A stretch of DNA of 64,000 nt from Pampus argenteus. Lineage: Eukaryota > Chordata > Actinopteri > Scombriformes > Stromateidae. Positions 25,762-38,000 of the stretch are shown here, piece after piece; the first letter of the stretch is position 1; every line of letters starts with the position of its first letter. The notes beneath the pieces were generated by a model. It made no database searches, was not told the DNA's origin, and saw only the letters and a program-made list of their open reading frames with translations. The DNA lies in assembly GCA_036937835.1 (NCBI GenBank), contig CM072879.1:2664001-2728000 (forward strand), read 5' to 3'. Both the position numbers and the translations under genes were made by a program.

Positions 25762-26130
25762 TTAATTAAGGTGGGTGACGTTGCAGGCTGTTGCAGCGGT
25801 AACCACCTTTGTGACAGAAGGACATTCTGGGAAATTTCCGGTCCATGTTAGGGATCTTGTGCAGCAGAGAAGAGCTGGTTGAAAGATCATCTGCAGTCAT
25901 CTCAACTCCAATACTTTATTCTTATAGATTACATAGATACCTTAATTACTGTCAATTGATCTGTTGTTATTAGGTCTATTATATATTGTCTATAATAGTG
26001 AATCTATTTAATGTTTCACTGTAAATCAATATTATAACTAACATAAATCCATATCTGAAATGTGTCTCTTCAGTTCTAATCAACTAATAAACATCTAATT
26101 CATCACATTACTGCTGCATTATTGTAAAAT

Positions 26131-26137
<7 letters not shown>

Positions 26138-26182
<45 letters not shown>
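26138..26182. repeat. compound TC/TG microsatellite
   Basis: About 15 TC units run directly into about 8 TG units. Confidence 0.9.
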
Positions 26183-26933
26183 AACATGCAGGCTGAATAT
26201 AGTCCTGTGGAGTACTTGATGGATCACAGAATGGGAAATACAGTTTGTGTGTTTTATTTTGTACTTTGTGAAGAAAGAGTGAACAATAAGACTTTGCCTC
26301 TTAACCTTTCAAAACTGACATGAACATATAATCTTAGAACAATACACAGTTAAATGCTGAAAATTTTCAAGAATGAAAACAAATCTCATAATGTTCTCTT
26401 AAACAAACATGTCTCTTTACATATAGAAATGCATTAAAATCTACACAAAAAAAACTAAATGATTTTTTATTGGATTCTTGTACTGGAAGAAAACAGAAAA
26501 CATATCATCGTCCATATTGGGCAATATGGCACAACCCTTAAACCTTTTGACACTATACCACAGTGCTATTGGATTACAGCATGGGTAACAGACTCACCGC
26601 TGTGAGTTAAAAAAAAGGTTAGGGTTAGGGTTGTCGTCATGACAACATACCTGTGTCTTCATGGATATTTTCACCAGCTGATATTCTTCAGTGATTGTTG
26701 TCAGTAGTGTGTCTGTGAGTGTGTATGATGATTGTGTTATTATGGTGATGTAAAAGAACCATCTGACTGTGATCCTTTGTGTTCTGTATGTAACCTGTTG
26801 TCAGGTCTTTCCTGCAAAAGAGATCTTGATTTATCAGTTTATGTCCTTATGTTTTATGTTATGTATTTTATGTCTTTTATGCACCATATACTGCTGGTAT
26901 TTCATCCCAAATATATATTTGTATATTGATGGG

Positions 26934-26964
26934 TTGACAATAAAAAGTCTGAGTCTGAGTCTAA
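26934..26964 (+). repeat. possible retroelement 3' tail
   Basis: AATAAAAAGTC followed by three TCTGAG/TCTAAG units resembles the short-repeat 3' ends of fish LINEs. No coding part is recognisable upstream. Confidence 0.3.
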
Positions 26965-27957
26965 GTAATAACATCTTGAAAACTTTCATCAAAAACTATT
27001 CAAATTAAATATATATATATTAAATATGTATATTAATAAATATTACAAATCTATTATTATATATATATATATTATAATGGATTTGTAATATGTATTAATA
27101 CATATGGATATGGAATTAACAAACCCACAATTCTTGTGTGTTACTGAGCTAATCACAAATTAAATTGCTAAACAGACTGAATGGCAAAATGCGGGAACCA
27201 ATTCCTTGAATTTGAGGACATAAAAAAATTAAAATAGATTTACAAATGTATTTTAAACTATGTAAACTCAATCCAGCACATTGCTGAACAGCACACAATA
27301 TAATCTCCTTGTATGAATGTACACTGTATTGCTGAGTATTGTATGGATATCTATCTAAAGAGTCAAAGCATCTGAGCTATGAAGCTAAAATATATAATAA
27401 ATAAAAAATACCTGCAACTTTTTACATCTCTCGAAACATTTTTTGCATCTAGCGAAACATTTGATTAGAGTGCTTTCTTTAAATGGGTGCTAAGTAAATG
27501 ATTATATTCAAACATATGCTGTAAACATTCATACAGTATATACTGCCCTAACCAGCTCCATGTGACAGTGCTACATGCTGCTTCCCATGAGGTTCAGACA
27601 GGGTGAGTCATAATGATGTAGCAGCCAGGATACTGTACGGTCCAGCTTATTATCAGCAGCAGCAGCAGCAATAAAAAGCTCCGGCGCTGCTGCTGTTTAC
27701 AGTAACAAGGCGAATTTATGGTGTTGTTGGCACTCCAGCATATTCTGCTATGTAGACTCAGTCTGCAGTCATTCATAGTGCTGCAGAGGTTCTGTTGATG
27801 TTTGTTCTCTCTGGAACTGGGGAGTATATTAGGTCATGACTTAAGTCTGACTCAATTCCACACCTGAAGAATAGAAGGCTTCTGGGCTCAACTTTTACTC
27901 TTCTTAACCTTCTCTCTGTACTCAACATGAACACGTTCAGTTCCTTGACGTCCATGT

Positions 27958-28502
27958 TAATGGATAGATCTACAAATGTTCAAGTGTGTCCTAAAACAAC
28001 AGTCAGGAGTCCAAATGAATAGTGAGACATGTGTTTCTGCTGTAATCATGTTTCCTGTTCATACTGACTATTAGACTATTATACCTTCATAATGCACTTT
28101 CAATGGAAATGATGGAAGACAAAATCCAGTCTGTGCAAAAGTGTATTTTAAAGCTTATTTGAAGCTTATGTGAAGCTTCACTATCCAAATGAGGCAAATC
28201 AAGTAGTAAGTTTTCAGCATTAAGCTTTTAAATACATTTTGGCCTCTAAATAAATGTGTCGGATATCCACTTGATATGACTAACTCACACTGATGAAGCC
28301 TCATAGAAGCTTCACATCTACTTTAAATGACTGTGTGGACACACTGTGGATTTTAACCTCCATCACTTACACTGGAAGCACATTTGAATCAGATCTTTTA
28401 ACAGCCAGTATGAACAGGAGCAATGATTACAGTCACTGTTCATATGGACACCTGACTGATGGTTTAAAGACACACTAGAAACATTGTGAACTTGTCCTTG
28501 AA
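27958..28502. mobile_element. foldback (long inverted repeat) element
   Basis: The left arm (about 27965-28190) and the right arm (about 28265-28502) are imperfect reverse complements over roughly 220 bases. For example, left CCTGTTCATACTGACTATTA faces right AACAGCCAGTATGAACAGG, and left CAGTCAGGAGTCCAAATGAA faces right TTCATATGGACACCTGACTG. The arms surround a short AAGCTT-rich centre (28150-28180). The whole could form one large hairpin. No coding sequence lies inside, and I could not fix the exact ends or a target duplication. The sequence looks like a dispersed fish MITE. Confidence 0.75.
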
Positions 28503-28988
28503 GTGTCTGGTGTATGTATGCATCTATTAACCCCCTTCTTACCTTTATTTCAGTTATTCAGTTATTAGATTGGAAATCAAAGCTCTTCAGACTCTCCAAA
28601 CAGTAAGGATGAGTCACTGCATTTGTTCAGCTCTCAGTGACATGATGGCCAAGCTGTCTCTATCCATCCCCTCCACCATAGTCTACTCCTATTATGCCAC
28701 AGTGATCTTGTTATTGGTGAGAAGGCCTCACTGTGTGTTTGCTGCTCCCTCTGCTTTGTTCTTCACCCACTATGACATTAGTAATGACCCATGAAGGTAC
28801 CACAGAGTTGTATCACACCGCTCACCAAAGGTAGGAACATGTGTGTAATAACACTGGAACTGGAGGAACTATTTCTTGGTTTCAGTGGCTGTACGCGGCT
28901 CTCTTTGTGTTGTCACTGTGAGGTTATGCTGTATAGAACAGACTGTTAAGAAGAAACAGTGTTTATTGTCATGCAAGTTGCTAGAAAA

Positions 28989-29303
28989 TTAAAAAGTATA
29001 AAATAAATAACTAAAGCAATGTGTTCAATTATATTAACCCTTGTATGGTATTCGGGTCTGTGGGACCCGTTTTCAGTTTAATTAATTATTTTTTCAACCT
29101 GAAATTCATTGGCTTTGGCTCATTTTCTGTGAAGAACATAAATCAAAACACATTTGTTTAGTATTTTAAGAGAAAATTATTGGATTGTGGTGTTTTGAAA
29201 GCCCAAAACTCTAGCGGGTCCACCAGACCCATAAATACTAATACCACACGAGGGTTAAAAAGTATAAAACAAATAACTAAAGCAATGTGTTCAATTATAT
29301 TAA
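28989..29303. repeat. 49-bp direct repeat flanking the MITE
   Basis: The 49 bases at 28989-29037 recur at 29255-29303 with a single T/C difference. Each copy starts and ends with TTAA, and the MITE sits exactly between them. Confidence 0.9.
29038..29254. mobile_element. piggyBac-type MITE
   Basis: A 217-bp element is flanked on both sides by TTAA (29034-29037 and 29255-29258), the piggyBac target site. It begins CCCTTGTATGGTATTCGGGT and ends with the reverse complement of CCCTCGTGTGGTATTAGTAT, giving imperfect terminal inverted repeats starting CCCTYGTRTGGTATT. Subterminal GGGTCTGTGGGACCCG is itself palindromic. It encodes nothing. Confidence 0.85.
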
Positions 29304-30986
29304 GAAGCAGGATTATTGTAGTTTATTGCAGTGGCAGGTAAATAGTGGCCAATAGATCAAGTCTGGCCCACCAGTAAAAATAATGAAAGCTGAAGTTATA
29401 GCAAATCTGTGAATTTGTTTTTTGGAAATCTACAGTAGATAATAAAATAAATAAAGTAAACCCCAACAAATACAACTTTAATTCCACAACTTGAACCTTT
29501 TGAACCTGAAACAGAAATAGGTAGCTGTCTAACAGAAATGGTGCATTGATGCCATTTTTTCTGAGGCAAATACAACAGAACTTTCAATTAGCCATAAATG
29601 AAGCAGACTGTTTTTTTATCATATGTGGATAAAATAATAAATAAAAATAATAAAGTAATGCTCTATGCTGCCATGGAAGCTGACCAGGATCCTCATCCTT
29701 CCTGCTCCTTACAATAATGTGAAAACAAATCCAAAATGTTAAAACTTCAAATATGCCCCTGGTCCTATACTACGCTTAATAAATACCTTATTGTAAAGTG
29801 GTACAAACATAGTTCACAGGAGTGATGCTGGGTTTGATACGTAAGTCAGTGAACCATTCCAACAGTCATACTGTAGACTTCAGCTACAACCTATGAAGCC
29901 ACTAGAGGGCCCAGTCTCCATGGTGGTGAATATGAACAGCTGCCACCAGCAGTGTCTAACTTCATTCATTGTCTTAGGCCTGTAAACAAGGATATTAAAA
30001 CGTGTATTATAGCAACGCATGGCTGCGTCTCCAAATGACAACGTCCTATCTGCAGGTTACACTTTCAATTCCTACTATAAGCTGTGGATGAATTTGACCC
30101 TCATGTATATAAAGCCACACATGAAGCACATGACATGAGGCAGCAGTAACACACAGCAGTCTCTGCTCAGTGCCAGGGCTGAAAGGGGTAAACAAAGGAT
30201 CACCTCTCTGACAGGTTCATACAGTAGCTGTCACACACACGTACGCATGTGAATGTAAAGATGCCCTGTAGACTAGAAAATATGCAAAGTAGGTCAGAAA
30301 GCCCATAAGCATCTTGTTGTTGATCGCCCCCTTTCATAGATGGAAACATATAAAAACAAATCAAGCATTCACTTTTCATTTGTATCGCCATCAAGTTACT
30401 CTCAGTGTTTTAATGAGAAGCAGGCAGGCTAATCAGCAGCAGACCCACACTGAAGACATCAAGGCCAGTAGTTTATACCTTTACCCAAACTTGTATAGAA
30501 AGCAATGTAGTTATATCAGGACATCACATGCATGCGCTGTAATAAAAAAAAACATTTGCATAAATATGATTGGTTAACAGATTGTTCTTCTAGTTTGGAA
30601 GCGTGGTGTATGTGAGGTGCATGACACTGCAGGCTGACAGGCCGTGGAGTGAGACTGATGACGTTTCCTATCACCCATCCGCACTGCTGTCATAGATATG
30701 CGGGCCATGTCCTGGCTCTTTGTCATGCACATGCGTGCATTAACACGCCGTTAACAAACGAGATGTAACAAGAAAATATGTTTCTCCGGCAGAAATGCAG
30801 CAAGCAGGTTCCTCTGCATCGCTGACTGCAGCGGGTGAGAGCGGATTACATCGTGTTCTAGAAATGATGCAGGACGCTCGGAATAACTCGGTTACAACAG
30901 TGAATATAAACGAACACATTGTTTCTTCAGTACATCGGAGTTAACATGGCTCTCCGTCCAGACACAGACAACAACACTACTACGAA

Positions 30987-31209
30987 CCAATCAGCAGGCG
31001 TTCTGTCTCCGCCGCGGAAATGAATAGCCAATCAGATGTCTGAGTGCCACTAACGACAAGCGCCGGAGAACCAATCAGCTGTCTGTCTGGATTTACTGGA
31101 GAGACTAACAACCATTCAGCTGTCTGTCTGGGCTCCACAGAGTGAGTGCCTGGCCAATGAGCGTCCTGTCTGGCTGCACCGAGGGGGTGAGCGTCTGCCG
31201 AGGCCCAAT
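30987..31209 (+). promoter_or_regulatory. array of CCAAT boxes in a CpG-rich promoter
   Basis: CCAAT occurs at 30987, 31028, 31071, 31154 and 31205, with a degenerate CCATT at 31112. All are in the same orientation. Steps are 41, 43, 41, 42 and 51 bases. Four of the five exact boxes, and the degenerate one, are followed by CAG; the one at 31154 is followed by GAG. Three units share AGCTGTCTGTCTGG or a close form, so the array probably arose by duplication of a 42-bp unit. CCAATCA is the NF-Y consensus. The array ends about 115 bases before the donor of the putative first exon, a usual place for proximal promoter boxes. No TATA box is clear. Confidence 0.7.
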
Positions 31210-31239
31210 CAGCGGCTCAGTGCTGCCTGCCGGTGCCGG

Positions 31240-31325
31240 GGACTGGTGGTGAGGAGCCGCTGCAGCGCGTCAGGACCGGACCGTGAACCCGGAGACGGTA
31301 CACACTGAGGCGAAAGGAGACACAG
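31240..31325 (+). other. gatad2b: candidate non-coding first exon of gatad2b
   Basis: A CpG-rich stretch ends in ACACAG|GTTAGT, a sound donor. The first coding exon of gatad2b (53215) opens with an acceptor one base before its ATG, so an upstream untranslated exon must exist, and this is the only CpG-island-like start region between the GnRH receptor gene and 53 kb. A non-coding exon 1 with a very long first intron is also the usual layout of the mammalian gene. The start position is approximate. Confidence 0.5.
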
Positions 31326-31989
31326 GTTAGTCCGGGGATGTGAGCGAGGCCTGGCTCCGGCTCGAGGGGGGGTTTGAAATGGCAGCGGCGGGATTCGTGT
31401 CGCGGCAGGGCGGCTAGTTGTTGTGTCGTTTCCCTACCGGCTGGATATGCTGATAGACAATAGAGCGGCTTTGCTTTGCTATTTATTGATGCGGGCTGAC
31501 ATGTTGGCGACCAGCAGCCATCGCCTCGAACTGTTAATTTCCATTTAAAGGTCCGGAGCTTCATCAGAAACATGTACGGATTAAAGAATGTGACTGTGGA
31601 GGTTTGTGTGTTGATAAAAAGCGAGGTGGTTTAGCGGATATGTTGTGATTGCATTGTGATGGAAACGCCGTGCGGAATGCCTTCCAATCCGTTTCATTGT
31701 TTGATCCGGAGTCTCTGGGGGTTAACTCAGACTGGAGAATGAGCCAGGATCCTCCAAATACTTCTTAATGCTCGTTTAAAGAGCACCGCGACCAGATGAG
31801 ACGTTAGACGGTTTTCTAGAAGCAAAGCCGTTTGAAGTCGCGGATTAAACGGCGCTGGGGAGGAGACTGACTGCTGCTGATGGCTCTCAGCAATTAGGAA
31901 GAAAAATTCGAAATGCATCAGCCATTTACGTAGAGACTCAACTAGCTCCATATGCACCTAAATGGCTGCCTGGCGCCTGACAGCATAAG

Positions 31990-31993
<4 letters not shown>

Positions 31994-32023
<30 letters not shown>
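31994..32023. repeat. poly-T tract
   Basis: Thirty consecutive T, about 670 bases downstream of the putative first exon. It could be a reversed retroelement tail, but no element body is visible next to it. Confidence 0.9.
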
Positions 32024-32026
<3 letters not shown>

Positions 32027-35000
32027 GTAAGACTTTATTCAGGCCGAGCGGCTGATTGTTTCCTGAGCGGCGGATAAACAGAGCTCTGGATGTCTGGATG
32101 ACGTTAGAGACCAAAACGGGGATCAATATTTAATGTGTGCTGCTTATTATTCTGCAGTTTACAGCAGCTCGTTTGGTGTCTATTGAGCAGAATTGGCCTG
32201 TTTTCCCCTCTGCTGCTGCTGCATCTACATGAGTCATATGCAGATGGATTTACAGATGACTGCTATCACTGAGATATGAATTACTTGCATATACAGCCTT
32301 TCAGATGGAGGTATGTGGATAAATGAGGTGAAGTGAAAATGATGTTCATGTTACTAGGGGTGACGTTAGAATGAATGCTGTTTCCTGCTGTAGTTTAGAT
32401 ATGTGTGTGTGTGTATATAAAGTTTTTAGGTTTTTGTGTCACAGGACTGTGTGTGAAAATGAGCGCTCGTCCGTGCTTTTCAAACCTGCAGCCCTTTCAC
32501 CGTCCTCACTGTCCTCCAGTACTGTCGCTTTCAGCCAGCTGTTGTGTTTCTCCTCTTCAGAACATCAAGCTCACTTCACACATTTTCATCTCAGCATGGA
32601 AGTAAAGTAGCTCCACATCCTTCGCTTCCGAGATAAAAGTTGGCAGACCTTGATACATTCAGCCCTCCACTCACATTGTGATAGTGGGTCTGTATGAATG
32701 AAAAGGTCTCTGCTGTTGGAGAGTGTGAATGAACCGTAGTATTCTCAATGATGGAGTCCTTCCTCTTCCTATTCCCAGCTCAGAGTCCCCTGGCAGACCC
32801 CCAGCAGCACGCAGAGCAACATTATCATGGCGTTCTGACAGCTTTCTGATGAATATGCAGTCAGTGCAATTAGTGTTTGATGGGCTTAAGTCACAATGTA
32901 GCAGTTTCTTTTCCCTGATTGAAATAATATAGACGCACTGACCCACAGTGGATGTGCATCAGGACATTCGAGTGGCTCGTGAAGATATTCCGAGCTGCTT
33001 TTTAGCAACCTCATCACTGTCTGCTATGTCTGACACTCCTGCCCCGCTCTTGGCCTTTGAGGGCCTTTATATTTATATATATTTATATTTATATATATGC
33101 TTTTCAATGCACAATTTAGACCTGCAGGCTGGTTTGCTGGTTCAAGACAGAGAATGAAAACATTTAAACGTTATAATAAGACTCATCTCTGAATGGGTCC
33201 AATGTTGGCCTGTGTGTTCCACTACTACTGCTATTGATTAAATGGAGTTTTACAGCCTTTAGTCAGATTCCTAGCCTTGTGGGTTTTTTTTCTTTTTTGT
33301 TGCTGTTATTTAATTGAAATTATAATAGCTGTTCTGGAGCTTTCACTCATCACAGGATCTTCATCAGCAGATGGGTTTTGCCCAGTCGTCATGGAAATTA
33401 AGATATTCACGTTTCCATTTTTTTCCTTCTCAGCGCTTTAAGGGTTTCTTGTATATCTTAACGTAAGATCTATTGAAACCTATTAAAAAGCTACAAAAAT
33501 GATAAATTATGAATATTTTTGTTAATCTTTGGCAGTGTTCCAGTACAACTGGTATGTCTGATGTTATTCTATTCTATGGTAATGTGTAGCGGGGGAAAAA
33601 AAAATCTCTCTTTGAACACTAAAGATTCTATACTCTGTCCTGTTGTCAACAAATCCAATGAAAAGAGCCAAAGCAACAATGTAACTGTGTGTTACAGAGC
33701 CCACCGGCTGAAACAATGACTTTATTAGTTGATGGACAGAAAATAAATCTGCAATAATTCTGATAATCAGTTAATCAAGTCATTTATTGAACAAAAACTC
33801 CAGAAATGTACTGGTTACACTTTCTTAAATTCTACGTATTGTATGTTAACAACATACAATACTGTTGGTCCAACACAGCGAGACATTTGTAGATGTTACC
33901 TCGGGCTTTGTGATGAACATGTTTCACTGTTTTATGCCATTTATAGATCAAATCGATAATCACAAGGAAGTAATTAGATTAACTGATAATGAAAATAATC
34001 ATTAGTTGCCGTCTAGTTTAATGTAAAAAGAGAATCAGTTGCTGCTGGTCACTGTGGTTTTTATTGAATTTTACTCAAACGGAAGGAAATTGGTTTTTGT
34101 TGAGGACTATTTTCAGCAGCGGATGAATTCGGTGATTGTGTTTCATTTTCGACTTTCTCGTCGTCACTTCCTCGTCATAATTACTCGTCACTTTGATTAT
34201 AATTTTTAATGATTTACACATTTACTCGTGTTTGATTTTTCTTGATTCATTTTCATTTTTTAAGAATTAATTTATATATAACACCAATTTCTACTCATAT
34301 CTTCTTGGGATGTTTGATTTTGAACTTATTTTAATTCTAATAACACATATTCTATTTACTGATCTGTTGCCTCCTGCTGTCATTTCATCTGTTTCTCTCT
34401 GCTGATGTCTGCTTTGTTTTACTCGGAGTTATTTGTGCCTCTTTAACTCTGCACCTTTATTTATTTATATGTATGTATGTATGTATGTATATATATATAT
34501 ATATATATACAGCATACATAAAAAATAAAAACCGCGAGACAAGACAATAGCTAATTAATATGCGCACTCGCCACCAACTGGGCAGAGGTGTGAACTACAG
34601 TCTGTCAATTACAGTCCTCGTTAAATGAAAATCAGTTGGGGCGGAAAACACTCGGTTAACATGATGAATCCTCATACGGTGTTCTTAGTGAGTATTTCTG
34701 GCAGTATCACAGTGTGTGTGGGATTGATGCAATGGTAATGGAAGGAACATGTCACCCAGTGCAACAATGTGACTCATTGATATGTTTTTAATAGATTTTG
34801 GACAACAACAGAGCCCTACAGTATGATTTATTGTTGGTTTGGTTCTGTACATGAGATGTGATGACAAGAAGATAAACCCAAGAGCCACCAGGTTCTCCAT
34901 ATTCATCAGCACATCAGTGAACTTAGATGGACGTAAAGCTCAGTTTCAAACTATACATATCTCTCTTTAACAACAAGTATCCACGACTAAGCAAAGCCTC

Positions 35001-38000
35001 ACACTCTGAAAAAACATCCTTAATTATTTATTAAGAATTTAAATACCTGCACAGCTGTCATCAGATAGACTGTTACTGCTCAATTCTGATTCTGGTGCAT
35101 TGCAGTAATAAGTCTGTATATTAAATAAAAAGTTTCTTCTTTTTAAGATAATCAAAACAATCATACGAGGCTACAAACAACTGTTCAGAGCAACGAAACG
35201 ATTTGTAAGAGCTTACTTTAAAATTAAAGTTTAAATTAAATATTATATCCAAACGTCACATTATCCATGATGTGAGACATCACAAGTCCAAAATACAGCA
35301 GAGAAGCTTGAAGGTGATGCAAACTGTGGGTTCATACCTGATATGTAGCACTCTGTCTGAAGCTGCCTCCGTGGTCACAGCTCAGGGTTCAGGTTTAACG
35401 ATGTTTATTATGTTGGAGTCATGCAGCTGGTCTCAGGCTCACCTCCCAACCAGTTAGAAACCACTTTTCCACACACGGATTGAAGTGACTTAACGTGTTG
35501 AGTGACGGAACGATGCCGGTGTGCGTTGTAGCAGATGCACCTGATCAACAGAGAACAAGGCTGGTGTGTTCTTAACGGGAAATGGCTTGTTACTAACTCA
35601 GCCATATATACAGAAGTGCATAGCAGGCAGAAAGTGAACATAATGAATCAAACATGCCACTGTGTGTTGCAAAGTTGTGTATTTTCAGACCAAAATGTCC
35701 CAGAAGTAAACTTTGTAAAAGAGTGGACATCATGTTAAGGCCTCAGCACGAGTAAAATCAAGTGTGTGTCAGATAATGAAAGTGTCTGGAGCCTCTTGGG
35801 GATTGTCCAGGTGTGTGGAGGTAAGAACAATGGCGAGCTCTTTCTTTCTTCGCACGACTACTTCTATCACTTTACATGTGAACAGTGTAACTCCAAGGAG
35901 AGACCTTCTGGAAATTGTATTTGTTAGATTGAGGGTATTTAGACCGCAAAGATGCAGTCGGTTGTCGGCAGGATTCCTACGGGTGCTGGAAATTGAACTT
36001 TAATGTGGTGTTTTCAAGGTTTGAAAAGTGCTTGGATTTGGGTTAAAGTGCTTGAAACTGCTTGAGATTGTAATTGCATTACTTTTATAAAAAATTGCTT
36101 TCTGACGGAATAGTTTGCTTTTTAGATAAAGAAATGAAATGAGTCAGAGAGCCGAAGTGCTTTTGCAGAAGATGACTCCGCCCTTTAGCTGCCAATTTAA
36201 ACACATTTAGTAAGTTACCTTGCACAAAGCAGATAGTCAAAACTGAATGTAAACTAAATCCATTATTTACAACGCTGATTACTTTATTTATGTTAGTGTC
36301 AGATGTCAGACCAAATGAAGGGAATTGATTTTCACTCTTTTTTTTTTTTGTGATTTAACATGATGAAGGAGGTGGTGACAGCAGGCTTTTCACCCAGACA
36401 TTCAAAACACTTTAGCCATGTCAAGGTCACGCGGCAAGTCGCACAACCTAGTTCACATCAGGCATTCGGACTATTTAAATGCTGACCACGAAATCGGACA
36501 TAATGTCGTCTGTGGCCCAAAAGAAGCACTGCAGGCACATTACATGAAAAGTTTACACCAGTGGTGTGAAGCAGGATCGTATTCAGACTAAATTGAACAT
36601 GTCATAAAGTTTGATTACAACTTGTTCACGTTGAAAAGATGCTGTAAGTGGATATGGGCACAGAACCTGTATTTCTTATCAGCTTTTCACTTCCAAACCA
36701 GTTTGTTGAAAACTGTGTAATACCTCTCAGTTGTCTTAATCAAGTCTGAACATTCAGGAACGTTTTAATTCCGAGACATATTTGAGACCAAATTCTTTGA
36801 TCAGCTTCACACATGTTGGCTCTGTGTCACAGTGTCCCAGAAGCCTTTGCATCTTTGCATCAGTCACTTGCACTGATCACACAGTTCAGTTAGTCAGTGA
36901 GGGCTCCTTGTGAAGGTCTGCAGCTCGGCCTGAGGCTAATGGGTAGTGATGTGTTCAGGCCAGGTTGGGCCCATTTTCATGTGCATGCTGGTTATTGCTG
37001 CAGGATTTAAGTGTCCCCCATTTGTCTACATGGGTGTCCACATGAGTTCTGAGACGTGCAGGTTTAAGTCCATTTTGGACCTCTGTCCAGTCACTTAAAC
37101 AGCATTTTTCTGCACCTGAAAATGGAGCTTTTCCAAAACACCCTATAAAAGTGTGTAAATGGGAAAGCTGTTCTGGGTAAAAGAGAACTTTATAGAAACA
37201 TTGTCATATCGTTGAGAAAACAGATGGTGAGTGTAGCTGCCGTTTCATTGGAAGAGGAAGAAGAAGAAACAATGTCAATAAGAATGGTGGATGGCTTCAT
37301 GCCAGTGTTCCCTTTATTGTCCACTTTGATAGCTTGTTTAGAGTTAAACTGTTGTAATCTGCTTGTAACAAACTAGATGTCAGAAATAGAAATCATAGGC
37401 CTGTTTCTTCTTTGCTGATTGTCTTTGCTGGTGTTCTGTGGCTGACGTTCTCTTTTTGGCGTTTTAAATGTGGATGGAGCTATTTCAGAAACAAGGTGGA
37501 ACCTGTGCTGAATCCTGCTGTGGATATGCATGAAAACAGTGCTATAGAATTTAGCTAGCTTAATCTAGACATAGTCTGTGTGAAATGAAAACATCTTTAT
37601 ACAAATGTTCTGTGTATTTAACCATTTCAAACAAATGGTTCCAGGGGCTAAGGAAACTATACTTAAGTTTACTATACTAGAAACTAAAGCCCTGTTCCGA
37701 CTGAAAGTTGTAGGTACTTTAGAAGCAGGATACGACAGGGAATGAAACGTATATCAGCATATATAGATTCACATATGAGTAAAAAACAACACAGATTTGT
37801 ATGGTTGTTCTTCATATTTACTGCTGCATAAGTTGGATGTAGCCAAAAGATTGAATGAAAAGGAGAAATGCAGAGGAGGAAAATTAAACTGAAACCATGA
37901 GCATCTGTCGCCACAGTAACACATCTGTTGAGTGTTTGATGGTTGTTTATTTGTGCTTCAGAACATAACCACTATGAAACAATTAGAAAATAATGGGACA

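Larger units (their letters stand above)
25762..30980. other. intergenic region between the GnRH receptor and gatad2b promoters
   Basis: No gene is supported. Contents seen: a (TC)n(TG)n compound microsatellite (about 26138-26182), a short TTAGGG run (26617-26632), a LINE-like tail with TCTGAG repeats (26934-26964), an AT-rich imperfect palindrome (about 27005-27115), a large foldback element (27958-28502) and a piggyBac-type MITE with flanking duplication (28989-29303). The rest is AT-rich. Confidence 0.6.
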
